DNA from: Actinomucor elegans
Taxonomy: Eukaryota > Mucoromycota > Mucoromycetes > Mucorales > Mucoraceae
Length of the DNA: 64,000 bases
NCBI GenBank assembly: GCA_026027325.1
Contig: JAMSLZ010000019.1
Location: forward strand, 1 to 64,000
Direction of reading: 5' to 3'
The notes under the pieces are model-generated. The model worked only from the letters and a program-made list of their open reading frames with translations, searched no databases and was not told where the DNA came from. The position numbers and the translations under genes were made by a program. Shown here one piece after another: positions 52,066 through 64,000 of the stretch. Each line of letters opens with the position of its first letter. Positions within the stretch are counted from its first letter, which is position 1.

Positions 52066-54148
52066 TTATAGCATGGATGGATCCACTGAATTTCGATGCA
52101 TAAGCATATTGTTATTATTTACTGTAGAAGCGTGAATCACCATACGGCGTTCTTTGGAGGAGACCAGCATACCATCTGGGTAAAACCAGAAATGGGTTGC
52201 AAACTTGAGCTGTAGTTCAGATACGAGCAACGATGCATTTTTGTTTCTTTGTTGCTGTAACTGCTTTCTTTGAACACTGTCCCACTCAATAGTTTGATCC
52301 CACCTTCCCGAAGTCAAACCATTGATGAATTCGTCCCACTCACTGTTAGTGAACGTGAGATGAAGTTTCGATCCACTCAATTCTTTGGTCATTAGTAACA
52401 CACCTTGACCCACAGACTTTGTCAATTGCATCATGCGTTCTCCTACGACAATATTGCGTCTGAATGCAGCCCAGTTGGTTTCTGTCAGTAAAGGCTCAAT
52501 CCAAACACGATACGCTTTCATATTGGCATTTCGTTCTCGATCTTTGTCGCGTTCTGCCGCTGCTGCCGCTGCTGCTGTCGATGACCCCGTTCCCACTGTG
52601 TTACTTGAATCCTGATGATTTGTTTCTGGAATTTTCACAACCTCATTGGGAAACAAGATGGCAAAGGTGCGCTGAAACTGCTCAAAAGCCAAATAGAGTC
52701 GAAAGTAATCTGAATTGTAGTAAATACCGTTTTGGTTCATGCCGTTATCCAAATGAGGCTTCATGTTTGAATGGTTGGTCAGAATACGTAGTGCTGGTTC
52801 AAGTAGTTCAACAAGTTGCTCTTGAGATAATGAGCCATTGGCTACTGTGGCTGTCAGTGCTCCTTCGGCCATCGTGACTGACTCATCAATAGCCAGTGTA
52901 AATTGGTTGGGTAGTCTCTGTGCTTTCTGTTCTAGATCAGCCATGGTGATACTTCTCATACGATTAATGATATCGTCGCCTATTATATATACATATATAA
53001 TATACATATACATCACATCAATAAACTATGCCAAAAAGGTTATCAAGGGAGAACCTACGTCTTTGTTCAAATTCACCATGACGATGAGGAATCTTGGGTT
53101 TTTTGGTAGGTACCGGCAAATTCGAGATTTCATAAGGTGAATTAGCATCTGCAGAGTGTCTTTTACGCTTTCGCATTAAAGAAGCTTGTGTTAATATGCC
53201 TTGTTCTGCATAGCGTTGAAGCAATACAGGTTCACGTGCAATGCGTCCATCTTGGTAATAAAATCCACGTTGTTGAGGCTCCATTACCACCTCGGCATTT
53301 GAACTGCCAGGTTGCTGGATACTAGAATAACGATGATGATCTGTGCTTCCACTTGTATGGTTACCTATAGCAATTGTTGTTGTCGTTGTTGTTGTGTTGC
53401 CTGAATGATCATCGTTAGCATCACCTATCGAAGATGGGTGATGCATGGGAGAGGGTATAGAAGGGGAGTTTCCTTTAGCAATGGGCGATGCAATCGTAGG
53501 ACTTTGGTGATGAGCTGCTGCTGGAGAAGACGATGTATAAAGAGGCCGAAAATTTGAAAAAGGTCGAACTGAAGAATAAGGATCTGAGGAAGTATTGTCA
53601 TTGGATATTTCGGATAGTGAAGTTGTATTTGCTGTCATATTTGCATTACCATTTGTCAGATGAGAAACGGAGGGAAGTCGAGTTAATGGTGATATAGGTG
53701 ATGCAGACGTAGTGGATGTGACGGAAGAAGAATCGATCCATTTCTGTACGGAATCCTTTTCAGGTCGCTGTAGGTCATTATGATGGTGGCTGTAAGTGGA
53801 AGTAGAAGCGCGATGACCTTGTGGATACAAGGAAGTGCTATTGGCGCAGCATGAACTACTGCTTGGTAAACGCACAGAATGAACAGCCGAGTGATTATCT
53901 CGAAACACAATGCGATCTTCATGGCAAGGCTTACTGAATTTGATATGATCGCCTAAAGCATAGGACATACAAAAGAGTAGCTTTGCCAATTTCTCAGAAT
54001 CTGGGTTCTTACGTAAAACCTGCTTTACGATACGAAAAAGATCTAGCAAGTCTTCGTCAGTCAGAATGTCTTCTGCTTGAGGTTCAAATGGCTGTATTTC
54101 AGGTGCTAATAAACAAGAGCTATTTACTGGTGCATCCAAGCCATTCAT
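52066..54148 (-). CDS. Large Ser/Thr/His-rich protein, unidentified (possible nuclear regulator)
   Basis: Two exons, 54148-53059 and 52979-52066, join in frame after a 79-bp intron (donor GTAGGT) to give 667 residues. Residues 25-75 form a helical domain (TDEDLLDLFRIVKQVLRKNPDSEKLAKLLFCMSYAL, shown in two parts by its periodic Leu). A long disordered Ser/Thr/His/Asn-rich part follows with KRKRH and KKPKIPHRH, both nuclear-signal-like. The C-terminal 290 residues look folded: ADLEQKAQRLPNQFTLAIDE, YFRLYLAFEQFQRTFAILFP, a poly-Ala run, and WIEPLLTETNWAAFRRNIVV with TKSVGQGVLLMTKELSGSKL. I do not recognise the family. An in-frame ATG at 54250 exists, but TTTAAATA (about 54219) and pyrimidine tracts between suggest transcription starts after it. 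Confidence 0.8.
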
Positions 54149-54295
54149 GGTTACAAAATGAAATATACAGTGTATAAAAGAGAAAAAAAAAGAAAAGATA
54201 AAATGGAACTTTTTCCTATTTAAAGCTTTTCTCATGGGGAAACCCCGCAACCTAAAGGACTACTGAGTTTCATCAGGAACCTATCAACTAGTGCT

Positions 54296-55428
54296 TTATT
54301 TGCTTAAAGGCTTGATTTCAATTGTCCAAACAACCGGAGCATCTGTTACTATTTCAACTGTTGAATTAGCTACTGCATTTGATGTGCTAACCATACCGCC
54401 AAATTCACATTTCAGATCGACTAAAAGTAACTGTTAGCCCATGTAAGGTTTACACAGCATGTACTTACTCATATCCCATTTCAATCCTTTAGTGGTAAGT
54501 GTGGCTGGCGATCCAATTGGCATTACACCACAAGTCGGACCTATAGACTACTCTTCAGTTTGGGTTTTCTCGTGTTACATTATGTTGTTTACCTTCCAAG
54601 TCTAGTTGGCAGTGTATTTGGTGTGTACCCTTTTTTTTATTATTATTTTCAATCAGATTTAGTTTTTAAAGAATATAAATATCCTTACCTTGTCTAATAG
54701 CATAGTCAGATTCTCATCACTCACTAGAATGAATCTTCTTTCAATTTGATCTTTGAGCATATATAGCATATTGATACTAGCAATTGTCTGATCAAATCTA
54801 CCACCTAAAGCTGGTGTAGCTACGATATCGTACTAATGCATCGTTAGATCTAGTTTTCTTTTACAATATTTTGCATTGATTGACATACGATTTGACCTTG
54901 TTCTTCTTCTTTTTCATTCAACAAAGCAACACACTTCATAAAATCAGTAGAGTCTTGATCGCTCACTTTAGTGATTTTGACACTCTTAAAAAAAATCACA
55001 TTTAGTGCTACAAACAAACTCAATCTTGCACTCTTACCTTTGATTCATAGTATGCTCGAACGTCAGGGCGAATAGAATCTAGATCGCCTCTAATTTCGTC
55101 TGGGATATATCTGGTACTAGTTAGCTTAAAGTAACACGTTTGGACTTTATATATATATATAACTTACTGAGCCAACACATCTTGATCATATTTAAACGTG
55201 TCATAAAGTCGGTTGGATCCACCATCCGCTACAAACTTGAACGAAGCTATGCTATATGTTAAAAGTCGAATAGAATTCCATTTCAAAAAAAAAACTACCA
55301 TTCATCCATAATCGTCGAAATGTTTCTAAATGATTAATAGGTTGATTCAACACAATCAAGCAGAACTTTTTGGTGCTGTTATCTATGGCCAGGATATTGG
55401 ACGGACACCACTGAGTGATATTGTTCAT
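54296..55428 (-). CDS. THI80: Thiamine pyrophosphokinase
   Basis: Eight exons on the minus strand: 55428-55299, 55246-55168, 55110-55038, 54984-54889, 54832-54689, 54629-54593, 54540-54469 and 54420-54296, giving 251 residues. The fold is recognised by FCLIVLNQPI, then FKFVADGGSNRLYD (nucleotide-binding DGG), IRGDLDSI (metal-binding GDxDS), DQDSTDFMKC (the second DQxxTD motif) and LGGRFDQTIASI. The C-terminal beta-barrel has GVMPIGSPATLTTKGLKWDM and FGGMVSTSN. The enzyme transfers pyrophosphate from ATP to thiamine, making the cofactor TPP in the cytosol. It is divergent from HSP10 with 563 bp between the ATGs. An in-frame ATG lies upstream at 55524, but the family starts close to WCPSN, so 55428 was chosen. 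Confidence 0.93.
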
Positions 55429-55991
55429 GGCGTTCTTTGTATTTTTCGTGCAAAGTAAAGGGCTTATCTGCAAAGAGAATCGGAAGTTATAAAATGTCTG
55501 TGCTGATTTTATCAGTGAGTTCATATGACATCAGCAGGAGCGAGTACAATCTATTAATCAAGAATTTCGATGCTGCAAGTGAGACTACAAGTGAGTTTTG
55601 GAGATTACAAGTTTGCTCGCTTGATCAAAGCATTCTAGACCAATAACATCGAAAATGACTCGTGCAACCAATGAAAACGCTGACGAATACTTTAAAAAAA
55701 AATGACGCGAATATCTGCTCCAGTACTCTATAAACGGTCAAAAGTCTCTGCTAGGCTGATCTAGTTTTTGCATAACTGGGCAGATCGGACGAAATCAAAA
55801 TACAAAATAACCATGATGTTGCATACCAAGAAAAAAAAAAATAGGAATCCACGGTTAAACAAACAACCTTTCACCCACTATCATTGGTCGACCCTGGGGA
55901 CCACCTAGCAACTCTATCCGTACAGCAATAAAGTTTCATGGGAAAATTAATCTGCACTTTTTTCCTTTCCTTGTCAAAATAAATAAAAAAA
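55429..55991. promoter_or_regulatory. Divergent promoter between THI80 and HSP10
   Basis: 563 bp with two CCAAT motifs (GACCAATAAC near 55637, AACCAATGAA near 55668) and a TATA-like TATAAACGG near 55729. No clean heat-shock element (three alternating GAA/TTC units) was found on inspection. Confidence 0.45.
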
Positions 55992-56470
55992 ATGGTAAAA
56001 AAAAAAAAAAAAAACGAGATTCCAGGCTGATCGTATGCTAACTTCTAATTAGTCTGCTGCCAACAAACTTAAGAACATTGTTCCTCTTCTCGATCGCGTC
56101 TTGGTCCAACGTATTAAGCCCCAACAAGTAAGTGGCGTTATTTGTGATATCTACCTAGCTTAGCTAACCAGTATGAATTAGAAAACCAATGCTGGTATCT
56201 ATATTCCCGAGAAGGCTCAAGAAGCTTTGAACGAAGGTTTCGTTGTTGCTGTTGGTAAGGGTGCTCTTAACAAGGAAGGTAAGCATATCCCCACTCAAGT
56301 TGCTGTGGGTGACAAGATCATCCTTCCTCCTTATGGTGGTAGCCCTGTCAAGGTGTTGGAAGAGGTAAAACACTTTCTTTTGTGTTATGATTTCTGTATG
56401 TTAACGCATTATTCGATAGGAATACCTTTTGTTCCGTGATTCAGAGATCCTTGCCAAGGTTATTGAATAA
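55992..56470 (+). CDS. HSP10: Mitochondrial co-chaperonin Hsp10 (GroES family)
   Basis: Exons: 55992-55994, 56053-56127, 56182-56364 and 56420-56470, giving 103 residues, the normal length. Sequence landmarks: LKNIVPLLDRVLVQRIKPQQ at the N-terminus, the mobile loop KTNAGIYIPEKAQEALNEG (the piece that touches Hsp60), VVAVGKGA, VAVGDKIILPPYGG (roof and core beta-barrel) and the end YLLFRDSEILAKVIE. Seven subunits cap Hsp60 in the mitochondrial matrix to fold imported proteins. The first coding exon is exactly the ATG, followed at once by a GT donor and an A18 run in the intron. No other ATG in the region gives the conserved N-terminus. Confidence 0.95.
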
Positions 56471-59400
56471 ATCAGCACCTGTAGTATATAGACAAAGTAT
56501 ATTACCCCAAAAATAAAACCCTAAATAATTTTGATTTTTTGAAGAATTGCATGGTTGTTCAAGCTTACTGTTGGGAGACGAAAATGTTGCTTTAGTAATG
56601 GCATTAAAGTTGGTAGAGGATATATAGTAGTAATGTGAAGCAAGTTTTACAAGCTCTAGTGATTTAATAATATTACTTCAGGTCATATACAAAGATAAAT
56701 CTGTAAATACTTACATGATTGTCCTTGCTACTGTAAGTAACATACTGCACAAGGTTCTGGTGTTTAATGAATGCTGGCTTGATCAGTAGTAGGTCGAAGC
56801 GATCAATAGTAATCTTTCCGTAAGGAAACTAAAGTTGAAGGTATATCTATCTACTCTTGGCTTGGATTTAATAAAGCTAAGCTTGGCAAACAGTTGAACA
56901 AAGTTTTTAGCAATTGCAACTGTTCATTCTAAATATGTACTGGTCATTAGATGCGACATTAAACCGAAATGGGTCCAGAGATCTATCCATCATTAACTCT
57001 AATAAAAAACGCATGTCATTTATAAATTTCACACTTGGAGACTATAACGTATCGACTGTGTACTATACAGTTGAGCAATGGTTACAATATAGGCATCAGC
57101 TCGCTTTGAACACATACTACCGTATCTAATGCAGTATTACACAGAGACCGAGTAAGAGATCTATCGTTCAATGACCCTGGTTTTCTTGATATTATGTGTG
57201 TAGTATTTCACAGTTAATCGGTAAAATATAATATATTCACAGTAACTAAGTCAAATAATGACTCTAGTAGATGCAATGTTATATTCTGAAGATTTAATGG
57301 TCTTGATGTTGCATTAAACCTGAATCATTTGAGGAATGATATTGGAATAATTAATAGTATTCCTTTATTAGTTCCAAATTTCCCACGCTTTTTTTTTTTT
57401 TTCCTATAGTGTGTCAGTGCTTTTTTCAAGGCATACTAATCAGCATGATTTTATCGCATAAAAGGATGCACGGGATTTTGTTTTATATATTTTTGGCTGC
57501 AAAATATTCGCTACAACCACATTTCTAGAATTTTAGTTATTTATTTTGCCTATAACAACTAGCTCAATTCAAGAAATTATTGGTTACCTTTAATATAGAT
57601 TATATACTCCATTAAATTCTTCACAAAATTTGCTAAAACGTGTTGCATCTATTAGGAGTAGTTTGTTATTAGAAAGAAAATGAAAATCCAAATTAAATTT
57701 CCAATTCTTAGGTACAATGTAGACCTGCATAAATACTGTTCAATGACCGTCAGCCAATGAACATTAAGGGAGTCTCATAGTACATGTAGTGTATATATTG
57801 AGCATCAAGAAACTTAACAAGCTATAGCTGCACTTTAATATGTTCTTTTTAACTGCAATATACTTGTTTCTGTCGTTGACGAAAGAATTTGCTTATTCTT
57901 AAAATGTCTCCTAAGACGTTTAAATTACATATATCTACTATTTATTACCTTTTCTTCTATACTTTTTACCTATGATTTCTAAAAATTCTACTATAATGAT
58001 AACAAAATTAGTTGTAGGGATCAAGGTTATACAAGAATATATATATATAAATCCTCATGCATGTGTGTAGAGCTTTTCCCATTTGAAGTTATCTTTTTGT
58101 CAATGAATCTATCTGAAAAAAAAAATACGCTATGCGCTGTGTATTATTCGAAATCCAATTCTGTTATTCTGATTGTTTGTTGCTTTAGATGTTACTGTAT
58201 CCAGTGGTCGTAGATGTCATAGGCTTGAAGCTCCATAATATCGATCAAAGCATGATGTTTTAAATCGTCATGGCTACTATAGTTTGCATATATACTGCAC
58301 TATGTCGTGCCATCATAAAGTTTGTCTTAAAGGGTGTAGTAGAGTCCACATATGGTACGTTGCATGTACATACGAGAAGGGAGGAAACATTTAGCCATCT
58401 GTCAATTGCATCAGAGGTCTTAAATCACTACTTGAGTTTAATAAGGAACATGCATATTAAATTCTTTGGAGTACTGAACTATGGCACCATTTCTATTGAA
58501 AGTATAAATGCAAGAGATATAAACTATTTAGAACAAATTAACATATTTTCAACATCAATGAAAAAAGTCTCTCTAAGAGTCTAACTGGCTTACTACAGCC
58601 TCTTTTATTCTTTATATATATATATATATCGCAATAAGGTTTTTAAATCCAATTTGCTGTACATTCTGCACCTTGGCACTCCTCAAAATCTTCAGAATCC
58701 TAATAATCGTATCAAGAAGCATTAGATGAAGCAATGAATAAGTTTTTAATAGACATAAAATGATCTACAAAGAGCCAAGCCAACAGAAAAACATATTTCA
58801 TTCAAGAGAAGCAGCATTATATAAACCTAAAGAAGCTCTGGACGATTCTGTTTGAGATGCAGCATTACACGTCGAAAGGTTCAAAACCCAACTAATAATA
58901 ATACACTCAGATAATACAGCAGCAACTAGCACTGGTTCAAGTCGAATACAACAAATTCAACATCAAACCAGTACACAAATGGATTCTACTAACTTTAGTT
59001 TTCTTTATCAGTTGAATAGGGCTTAGTTCACTAAATATAGATGTGTCTGCGTCAACAGAAATCAAAAGACCATTGCTATAACCACATCGGAAGTCATAGC
59101 GAAGGCAGTGAACACTATGGCATGTATCATTTACACTGGCTCCGTTGCCTGAAAAAGACGGATGATATGCTCATAGTTCCTGCAGTTAAAGCAAAAACTA
59201 TAGTAGTTAATATTTATTCTTTATTCATTTACTATTTAGAAGGGTATGAAAAAAAAAAGCCTTAGAAGGTTTACTACAAATAAAAGCAGCTCAAAGAACA
59301 TAGTACCGCATTGAAGATTTCAATATACAAACAATATCTTGTTGATCAAAGTAAACTCGAACTTAGAAGGTGCATTATTATTGACTTTGTAGCATAATTT

Positions 59401-60856
59401 CCTGTTTCATATATCCTTCAAGGTGAAAAGTTATCGTTTCAGGATCTCGTAGAAGTGACCTTTTTTTTTATGTAAATAATAACTCTTCACCTTGAAAGAT
59501 ATATGAAACAGGAAATTATGATACAAAATAAATAAAAGCGCATATTTAATTCAAAACTACGAGAACATTCAATGAACTCGTGTGCAGGATTTGCCAGGCT
59601 TTTATAAATAAGGCATATATTTGATACCTCAGAAGTCACTACGGCAAAACTTTGGGTGGTAATTGTGCTGGTACTAAGGAGGACTATGTTTGCGTGACAG
59701 AAACGCCGTTGAACGATTTAACGGAATTATACTAATATAAATCGTATACTGTTAATACGTGTTTCTATCCTAGTATATATGTAACTACTATTTGAAGTAA
59801 TAAAGATATCAACCTTGCCAAGATTCAAGAGCTTGTATATCTCCTCTCCTTATAGGCAAGTGTGCTGTTGGTGGGATAAAGGCTGGCTCTGGTAAAATGG
59901 AGGCTTTTGCACTAGTTTTGACACTTACTCAAAAGCTTATTTTTCAAATAGCAGTGCAGACTTGAACACTTGTTAGAGGCATGAGCATAAAAGAGCGTAT
60001 CGTAGTGAGTAATATAGGTAATTTGTGGCTTTCAGCAACTCTGTATGAATCCCTGATCACCCAATATGATGTGTAGATATGATGAAATAAGCCAAGAGAT
60101 CATACATTACCGTTACTATGCCTAACAATCTAATGTCAGGCAAATGTTTTGACCAATTTTTGCCCATATATAATCAATGTAATTTGCAACAGTATATTTA
60201 TTTTTCCAAATAGGAATTTCAAATAGTTGATGAAGCGCTTGCGAGATAAACTCGAACTCCACACCAAAGCGTGTCAATACAGCCACATCGAACTGAATTT
60301 CATACAATTCGTTTTTTACGAAAACGTAACTGAACCCCTGCGTGATCTCATTGGGCTGTGTGGAGTATCAATTAAATTCTCAGCGAATCTAATCTTATAC
60401 CCAAAACTTTTAGTTAATTTAAAGCGTTTTTGACAGAGCAAAAACATTTAGATCAATACAAACTCTATTAACGAGATTTATACAAATCATCTGAGCGTAT
60501 CGGAAAATATGAAGATTATTCCATATCTGTTGACAACTCTGAGAGTTATTGTGAGTTATATGCAATTTCTTATTTTCTTACTTTACAGTAAAAAACTGCG
60601 TTGTGCAATATAGAAAGCGCTACAAAAAAAAAAAAGATGTATACATACTGTATAATGAAAAAGTTATGTTTATATTAAAGGTTATTCCTTGAAAGTGTTA
60701 CCTATATTGCTTAAAACGCGGGCCAAGGATTGAAAATATAGATCCAATCGATAGTTGCCTTGAACAAAATGGCACTCCGGCTACAGCGGGTTAGCATTTA
60801 GAGTGGAACCCATCTGACATTTGTGAAACTTTCTTTCACTTTCTAAAGAATAAAAC
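56471..60856. other. 4.4-kb intergenic stretch with repeat remnants, no supported gene
   Basis: Holds the HSP10 3' UTR, two copies of the dispersed peptide-like repeat (56951-57010, 57303-57360), a foldback (listed separately), T/A runs and short open frames without motifs (58270-58584, 59041-59265, 60122-60307 on the minus strand). The last (FDVAVLTRFGVEFEFISQAL...) has protein-like composition but no family. Confidence 0.5.
59386..59527. repeat. Foldback with ~48-bp inverted arms
   Basis: TTTGTAGCATAATTTCCTG... (59386-59433) is repeated in inverse with a few mismatches at 59478-59527, with about 44 bp between. It may be a small MITE or hairpin. No target duplication was identified. Confidence 0.75.
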
Positions 60857-62718
60857 ATGAGCGACGACGGTGAATGGCATACAGTGACAAACAGCAAAGC
60901 GACGCATGGGCATGCTACGCCTGCACCTGTACCCAGCCAAGGCCCCAAAACAAGACGCAAATCTAGATCACATATCAAGGCTTCCAACAAACCCAAGCAA
61001 CCAGCTAAGCAACAACAGCAGCAGCACCATGCAAACAAAGAGAAAAAGCCCAATAACTCTACTACTGCTAATCAAAAAAGTGCAGCAAACCCTTTTCATG
61101 CTGTAGAAGACGATGATTCCGAAGAAGAAGAAGACGATGGTCAAGTAGATCCTATTGATATCCCTGTTCCGCCTTACCATACGACCATTATTGTGTCCTG
61201 TCCTCTCGAGGATTGCGAGTCGCCTATTCCTTTCATGGACACGACTTCATTGGCCAACCATTTAAAAGAGGATCATAAGATTATATTCAAGAATCTCCAC
61301 CATATGTATATGGCTTTGGACGCTTATTTGTCGCGTTGGGCAAAAGAACTCGCCAAAAAGCCCATAAAAGAGTTTAGCCAGTTGGACGATAATAACGGTA
61401 AGGATACAATTATATTGAGTCAATAGGTGTGGTCTAATTGTTACAATGTAGTCTATGTGATTGATCCTGAAAAGTGTAGCTTGGATAAAGAGATTCGAGA
61501 AGATATGCAACGTGCGAAGCTGGTAAGTTTTGAAAGGCTGGATATAGTATTGCGTATGTCTTACCATATTCTTAGAATGAGGTATTGAAAACTCAACAGA
61601 ATGAACGCGAAACAGATTCCAAAGCTCCTAGAAAATGTCTCTTCTGTAAGATTGTCTGTGACAATAGGTATGGTTACCAAAAAAAAAAAAAAAAAAAAAA
61701 AAAATAATCGCTATTTGAATTATATTTCGTAAAACTAATATTGTATACTTAGGGCTTTGCTATTTCGACACATGTTTGCTGAACATAACTTCAATATTGG
61801 TTTACCTGACAATTTGGTCCATGTAAATGAGTTTCTTGATACATTAGAAGCCAAGTTATCAAGGTATATAATCTACATAATTCTATGAAAATTTTCTCTG
61901 ACCATATTATACAGTCTCCAATGTCTCTATTGCGAAAAGACATTTACTAGTCCAGCAGTTTTGCGTAAGCATATGAGAAAGAAGAAGCATTTCAAGATTG
62001 CCTCCAAGAACAGACAATATGATCGCTTCTATGTTATCAATTACTTGGAGCCTGGCAAGAATTGGGAGAGTTTTGAGAATGATAATTACGATAGCGAGGA
62101 CGAAAAGCGTGATGAGTAAGTTGGAACATGGATCATAACTTGTTTTATGGCTAACCAGGTGGTATTTAGATCTTGGGCCGATTGGGAAGAAGATGAACAA
62201 GAGTCTACTATGTGTCTTTTCGACACACAAGTCTTGATTTCACCTAAAGAAGCGTTAGATCATATGAAGACAGCACATGGATTTGACTTGAGTCAACTTC
62301 GAAAGAGCAAAAGTAGTATACGCAACGCTTATTCAACCAAGTTATACTAACTAGCTTCTAATTAGATTTGGATTTTTATCAAATCATTGTCTTGATCAAC
62401 TATATTCGCCACCAGTCTTCTTTAGGCATATGTTTTTCTTGTTCAAAAACATTTAAAACGGAAACAGAATTGGCTGATCATTATGTGAAAGAAGATTGCA
62501 TTGCCAAGTTTGTGCCGATGGATGCTCCATTTTGGAAAGATCCTCGCTTTCTTATTCCCACTTATGAAAACGATCCTTTGTTAACTGGTTTTGAAGATGA
62601 TAATGAGGATGATGAGGATTTGGCATTATCGGACGATGAAGCGAATAAAAAGTATCTCCATCAGGTAATGGAACGATCTCTATCCATTTCAGAAGAAGGT
62701 GGTAAAAAAAATAAATAA
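60857..62718 (+). CDS. C2H2 zinc-finger protein, ZNF277 orthologue
   Basis: Exons: 60857-61397, 61452-61522, 61576-61667, 61753-61863, 61915-62115, 62170-62312 and 62366-62718, giving 503 residues. The N-terminal 110 residues are low complexity (Lys, poly-Gln, then an acidic run). C2H2-type fingers follow: CPLEDCESPIPFMD...H, CLFCKIVCDNRALLFRHMFAEH, CLYCEKTFTSPAVLRKHMRKKKH, a degenerate one at CLFDTQVLISPKEALDHMKTAH, and CFSCSKTFKTETELADHY. The segments NFNIGLPDNLV, YDRFYVINYLEPGK, SWADWEED and PTYENDPLL are the signature of ZNF277. Animal ZNF277 binds the ribosomal protein uS5 and the Polycomb protein Bmi1, and the fungal role is not established. Frames join without error. Confidence 0.92.
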
Positions 62719-64000
62719 TATTGTACATTTATAATAAAATAAGACAAACGCATTGAAGTAACCAAGAATGAGGCGTTGAACAAAAAACAGAGGATACATA
62801 TTTCCACTACTGGCATGCTGCATTTGGAGCTTGCAGAGTCAAATAATCTTAGGATATACCTTACGATGGCACCATGCATATGCATATGATAGCAGTTATG
62901 ACGAGTTGAACTATTGTGTTTGGATAGCTATTATGGATCTCCTTACCTATAATGTCTACAATGATAGAATAGCATCTAAAGCAGTTAGTAACGAGGATAA
63001 AATCATCGGGTTTTAGCAATACGTAACGTATAATGTATTGTTTTAGATAGATACATTGGTATAAAGGTAATCTCTAATGAGGAAATCTTTACAAGTATAC
63101 ATATATTTTGTATGTTTTCTCATACAGCCTTTAACCCTGTGATTGATCTTTATCCCATGATGAGCTTTTCAGACAACAATAGAACAGATGGTAATTTGTG
63201 GTAAACCTGTCTCTTTTTTTTTGTTTCCAGAAATTTAGAGGCTAGTTGTGCAATGTCGCGTATATTTATAATATGCCAGTGATCCTATCTTTTATTGGTT
63301 TATTATAATAATCACTTACACAGTTATTCAACAGAAGAGCATGGCCAGTATAAGTAGATTATGAGCAAGTACATAGAATTTTTATGATCTTCTAACTTTT
63401 AAAAGCATCAGCTCGACTATCAATTATCGCTAGTATGTGACAATTAAGAGCGAGGACATATCGGTAAAACGATCGAATCATAGACTTAACCTTACACCAA
63501 AGGGTTTTATTTAAGGTTAGCATTGGGTCGCCTCCAGCTTATTACTAAGAAGCTTAGTCGCTTTCCTTTGGCAGCGATAAATTCTAGTTTTTTCTTCATA
63601 TAATTCTCTGTGAAGCGAGATTTAAGGGCTGAAAAATAAGAATTAAATCCAAAGCTTTTCACGCGAATAATAGTAGTGTACAGACTTGTATTTTCATCGT
63701 GCTTAATTCATACTTCAGCTGATTGCAAAGGAACTTCTGTTTATATATTGTTCCAAGCAGTCTTTTGGCCTTTTCACTAACCTTTTTAGTTAACCTCAGT
63801 TGTTTCTGAGACAAAGAACTATTAATATACGCTATATTCTATTGACAATACTTTGAACTGTGAAATTAGGCAATGCGGCTATGTTTGATGGCCTTTTGAA
63901 AGAATACTCCGTTCTTCTAATATAGAAAAAAGTACAGAGATTTGTCTCTTCGCGATGGACATATGAATAACAGCAGGTATTTGCTAAATTGGTCAAGGGC
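62719..64000. other. Intergenic, no gene seen
   Basis: AT-rich. A minus-strand stretch near 63510-63650 (KSRFTENYMKKKLEFIAAKGKR) has protein-like composition, but it has no recognisable family and no complete frame. Confidence 0.45.

Noticed and set aside
60781..61053. Cys/Leu-rich minus-strand frame
   Set aside because: Antisense of the poly-Gln and Lys-rich start of the ZNF277-type gene.

Overview
The window looks like nuclear DNA of an early-diverging filamentous fungus, most likely Mucoromycota (Mucorales-like). The reasons are: AT-rich DNA, many 44-99 bp GT-AG introns in fungal-type housekeeping genes, a CreA/Mig1-type zinc-finger protein, IS630/DDE_3 transposase remnants of the kind common in Mucorales, and abundant chromodomain-bearing Ty3/gypsy elements. 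The species assignment is inference.

Positions 1-26,100 are a deeply nested transposon block. A decayed chromovirus (1-866, continuing at 20455-21140) was hit inside its chromodomain by a second chromovirus. That inner element spans 867-20454 and has two LTRs, a 5-bp target duplication GAAAG, gag-protease, RT/RNase H, integrase, chromodomain and polypurine tract. The inner element was then hit by: a DD37E Tc1/mariner-like element (3882-5537), exactly in the RT YVDD codons; a DD34E Tc1-like element (7041-8698), in integrase; and a large inverted-repeat structure (9418/11857-19562), just before the chromodomain. That structure itself holds a second DD37E copy, LTR fragments, a 30-bp tandem array, a MITE-like foldback, and two copies of an unusual element. 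The unusual element encodes a PIF/Harbinger-like DDE transposase fused to a C-terminal chromodomain, is bounded by long DIRECT terminal repeats (401 bp and 232 bp), and has 3-bp target duplications (AAA, ATA). It is the best candidate here for an undescribed mobile-element type. Positions 20.9-26.1 kb are a graveyard of solo and inverted LTRs.

From about 26.9 kb the window becomes host DNA with well-preserved intron-containing genes: NF-Y subunit C/HAP5 (26884-27882, +); glyoxylate/hydroxypyruvate reductase (28186-29449, +); mitochondrial rRNA 2'-O-methyltransferase MRM2 (29688-30460, +); Trf4/PAPD5-like poly(A) polymerase (32029-33782, +); a small orphan protein (34326-34592, +); a sarcosine/pipecolate-oxidase-like flavoenzyme (36804-38330, -); an FMO/Baeyer-Villiger-type monooxygenase (39943-41951, -); a CreA/Mig1-like zinc-finger factor (44284-44922, -); a large Ser/His-rich unidentified protein (52066-54148, -); thiamine pyrophosphokinase THI80 (54296-55428, -), divergent from HSP10 (55992-56470, +); and a ZNF277-type C2H2 protein (60857-62718, +). 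Exon joins were worked out by hand and all keep the reading frame. The genes do not form a pathway.

Intergenic stretches are long and AT-rich, with poly(A/T) runs, one dead IS630-like transposase (47.3-48.2 kb), a foldback at 59.4 kb, and a dispersed short repeat that reads as a conserved peptide. I saw no tRNA, rRNA or CRISPR array.
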